Positions 62,006-64,000 of a DNA stretch of 64,000 bases are shown here, in pieces. The notes below the pieces were generated by a model. The model was not told the DNA's origin and searched no databases. It worked only from the letters and a program-made list of their open reading frames with translations. Origin of the DNA: CAUZIZ01 sp965219855. GTDB taxonomy: Bacteria; Acidobacteriota; UBA6911; RPQK01; JAJDTT01. The position numbers and the translations under genes are program-made. Where the stretch lies: the NCBI GenBank assembly GCA_965219855.1, contig CBDCOR010000012.1:124001-188000 (forward strand). The letters run 5' to 3'. Position 1 is the stretch's first letter. Every line of letters begins with the position of its first letter.

Positions 62006-62912
62006 ACGCCTCCAACTGGGCCCGGCTTCCGATCTGTACGGTTTCGGCCGATGAGATCGTCTGCCAAATGAGCCGACTCAGTACCTTGCCTGGGCCAACC
62101 TCTACGAAGGTCCTGACACCCAGATGCCACAGGACTTCGATTACCTCCTTCCAGCGCACCGGTGCTGAAACCTGCCGAATCAACCCCTCCCGCACCGCTT
62201 CGGCGCTGCTGACCCTATCCGCGCCAAAATTGTTGACGAGAGGTCTACTCAAATCCGTGAAAGGCACGGACTGCATTACCTGGGCTAGTCGCTCTTCAGC
62301 CGGCTTCATCAATGGACAATGAAAAGGCGCACTCACCGGGACCTCAATGGTCCTGCGAGCTCCCCGTTCCTTTGCCATCAGACAGGCTCGCTGAACCGCA
62401 CCGCGGCTGCCGGAAATGACGATCTGCTCAGGTGAGTTCAGGTTGGCTGGAGAGACGACCTCCCCCTGGCTGGCATCCTGGCACACACTTTCCACCTGGG
62501 ACGGCCCCAGGCCTAACACCGCAGCCATACTTCCCTCACCCAGCGGTACCGCTTCCTGCATGAACTGTCCCCGCTGGCGCACCAGACTGACGCTGTCAGA
62601 GAACTGGAGTGCCCCGGCGGCAACTACCGCCGAATACTCCCCTAGGCTGTGCCCGGCTACAAAATCAGGAAGCCTGCCGAATCGCTCCAGGACCCGGAAC
62701 AAAGCAGTGGAGGTAGTCAGGATGGCAGGTTGAGTGTTCTCGGTAAGCGACAGATCCTCATCCGAACCCTCAAAACAGAGCCGGCTGAGACTAAAGCCGA
62801 GCACATCATCGGCTTCCTCGAACACTGCCTGGGCTTCCGGGAATGCCTCGGCTACGTCGCGGCCCATTCCCGAGCGTTGAGAGCCCTGACCTGGGAAGAC
62901 AAAGGCGATCAT
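61998..62912 (-). CDS. fabD: Malonyl-CoA:ACP transacylase FabD
   Basis: 304 residues from the ATG at 62912 (MIAFVFPGQGSQ). Upstream in-frame starts would overlap rpmF. The Ser nucleophile is in VAGHSLGEYSA, the catalytic His in VSAPFHCPLM. It loads malonyl groups onto ACP. rpmF ends 65 bp upstream. Confidence 0.95.
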   Translation of the reverse strand: MIAFVFPGQGSQRSGMGRDVAEAFPEAQAVFEEADDVLGFSLSRLCFEGSDEDLSLTENTQPAILTTSTALFRVLERFGRLPDFVAGHSLGEYSAVVAAGALQFSDSVSLVRQRGQFMQEAVPLGEGSMAAVLGLGPSQVESVCQDASQGEVVSPANLNSPEQIVISGSRGAVQRACLMAKERGARRTIEVPVSAPFHCPLMKPAEERLAQVMQSVPFTDLSRPLVNNFGADRVSSAEAVREGLIRQVSAPVRWKEVIEVLWHLGVRTFVEVGPGKVLSRLIWQTISSAETVQIGSRAQLEAYV

Positions 62913-62977
62913 GGGATGTGATTCAGCTAAGTGCTCTAAGGGCTGGCAGCTCAGAGAGGGTACTCTCGCGCCAACCC

Positions 62978-63160
62978 TTAGCTCTCCTTGACTTCGAGGA
63001 TCTGCCTGCCCTTGTAGAAGCCACAACCGGAACAGGTTCGATGGGGAAGGACTGGACTACCACAATTGCTACAGACCGACAGACCTGGAGCTGTGAGCGC
63101 GTTGTGGGCCCTTCGCTTTCCCCTCCGGGACTTAGAGTGTCTTCGTTTTGGGTTTGCCAC
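62978..63160 (-). CDS. rpmF: Ribosomal protein L32
   Basis: 60 residues, GTG start with AAAGGA upstream. MANPKRRHSKSRRGKRRAH is the typical basic N-terminus. Two CXXC pairs (CSNCG and CSGCG) form the zinc site. In many genomes rpmF leads directly to plsX and fabH; here it leads directly to fabD. Confidence 0.97.
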   Translation of the reverse strand: MANPKRRHSKSRRGKRRAHNALTAPGLSVCSNCGSPVLPHRTCSGCGFYKGRQILEVKES

Positions 63161-63292
63161 CGTAGTATCCTTTCCTATCCATCCCCGACCCGAAGCCGAG
63201 AGTCACGACCTATTTGAGAACGCCGCTAATCCTACAGAAGAACGGGAACCAAACCCGGTTCCCGACGCCTCCGAGCTGAGATCCAGCCGTCT

Positions 63293-63826
63293 TCATTTCA
63301 ACCTCTGCTTCAAAGCCGCCAAGGGGGCGAGCCTTGGATCTATGGTTTCACGCACACATCCACAGTGCCCCTCGTTTAGATCGGCTCCACACTGATCACA
63401 TAACCCTTGACAGCCTTCGCGGCAAATCGGATTCATCGGAGTCTCCAAAACGATCTGCTCTCCAACAAGAGCGCTCAGATCGAGCTGATCATCTCGATAG
63501 AAGCCAACCACCAGATCATCGTAGTCCAATTCGAACTCGTCTCCCTCATTTTCTACCAGGGGATCGGGACTATATTCGAGATTGAATTCCTTGTCCACAC
63601 TCTTTGGGATCGGCTTCAAGCAGCGGCGACAAGTGAGACTGATCGCAGCAGAAACCCTTCCCCGAACCCGCACCAGGTCCCCTGAAAGCGAGAGCATCAA
63701 ATCCGCATGAGCCGGGCACTCCAGTTCACTGACATCCGACTCGATCTTCAGGTCCTTTTCGGCAAAGTCCAACTCCAACAAGAGCGGTTCTGATCTCTGC
63801 CTCAACTGGCTTAGATTGACGAGCAT
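63293..63826 (-). CDS. YceD/DUF177 family protein
   Basis: 177 residues. The family precedes rpmF in most bacteria and is linked to 23S rRNA accumulation or processing. The conserved Cys-rich segment CRRCLKPIPKSVDKEFNLEY and the ending PICREGCQGLCDQCGADLNE are present. The ATG lies 55 bp downstream of a good promoter. rpmF starts 132 bp downstream. Confidence 0.93.
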   Translation of the reverse strand: MLVNLSQLRQRSEPLLLELDFAEKDLKIESDVSELECPAHADLMLSLSGDLVRVRGRVSAAISLTCRRCLKPIPKSVDKEFNLEYSPDPLVENEGDEFELDYDDLVVGFYRDDQLDLSALVGEQIVLETPMNPICREGCQGLCDQCGADLNEGHCGCVRETIDPRLAPLAALKQRLK

Positions 63827-63880
63827 CGTGTCTGATTCCAGAATTCTCTTGATGGATTTCGCTGCCTTTGAAGAATCGGG

Positions 63881-63910
63881 AATTTACTACAGTCAGGATG
63901 AGACTGTCAA
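63881..63910 (-). promoter_or_regulatory. Sigma-70 promoter of the DUF177-rpmF-fab operon
   Basis: On the minus strand, a perfect TTGACA (63905-63910), an 18-nt spacer and TAAATT (63881-63886). Transcription would start about 47 bp upstream of the DUF177 gene. The remaining 90 bp to the window edge show nothing else. Confidence 0.65.
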
Positions 63911-64000
63911 CCTATCAGGACAATCGGGACGGGTCGTCCCAGATCCCTAAATAGCTTTCTCTCAAACAATTGTGTACTTGGAGCTCTCCGCGTGTCGACT

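Overview
The window is about 57 to 60 percent GC by eye and almost fully coding. It looks like chromosome from an Acidobacteriota-type bacterium. That assignment is inference. It rests on an Oar-like TonB-dependent receptor with an N-terminal carboxypeptidase-regulatory-like domain, a KorA with fused gamma and alpha domains, a CehA/McbA PHP hydrolase, a secreted M28 peptidase, a type IV pilus pilMNO-Q block, and a PgpH-YbeY-CorC block. No tRNA, rRNA, CRISPR array or prophage was seen.

Layout. 1-10 kb: a frameshifted SDR gene, a secreted PHP hydrolase, a TPP-riboswitch-controlled thiC, a secreted M28 peptidase, tpx, a small unknown gene, an orphan MlaF-like ABC ATPase and a methyltransferase. 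10-16 kb: a histidine operon read leftwards (TrpR-like yerC/hisR, hisD, hisC, hisB, hisH, hisA, hisF). 16-21 kb: korB and korA with a palindromic element wedged exactly between them, an IS4-family insertion upstream, then trmJ. 22-27 kb: a broken glycosidase gene, an unusual radical SAM protein, a TPR protein and glmU. 27.5-29.5 kb: an IS1634-family element with a clean 6-bp target duplication. 29.5-39.5 kb: carB, carA, lepB, then the leftward translation cluster rplM-rpsI-rpsB-tsf-pyrH-frr. 39.6-47.8 kb: pilM-pilN-pilO-(pilP-pilQ fusion), an M24 aminopeptidase and the TonB receptor. 48.6-54 kb: accB-accC, an NSS transporter, thiE, two tiny membrane proteins (one MetS-like), a gene with an in-frame stop and a Crp/Fnr regulator. 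54-63.9 kb: ribD, corC-like, ybeY, pgpH-like, then DUF177-rpmF-fabD-fabG-acpP-fabF.

The most unusual feature is the intergenic DNA. At least four unrelated palindromic repeat families lie between genes, often touching stop codons. (1) A roughly 150-200 bp family has ends built from the word GTCTGAACGTC; six copies are present, two of which form the stop codons of frr and ribD, and one is split by the IS1634 element. (2) A MITE with TA target duplication inserted in the stop codon of korA, turning a reconstructed TAG into TAA without changing the protein. (3) Another TA-flanked family has two full copies whose terminal inverted repeats differ between copies but match within each copy; a third, partial copy abuts the lepB stop codon. 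(4) A clustered set of hairpin modules fills the gap between the TonB receptor and accB and recurs, inverted, upstream of frr.

Functionally the genes are housekeeping: histidine, thiamine, riboflavin and pyrimidine/arginine (carbamoyl phosphate) synthesis, fatty acid initiation and elongation, translation, envelope functions and type IV pili. Three probable pseudogenes (SDR, glycosidase, Mit_KHE1-like) and two IS elements suggest some ongoing gene decay.
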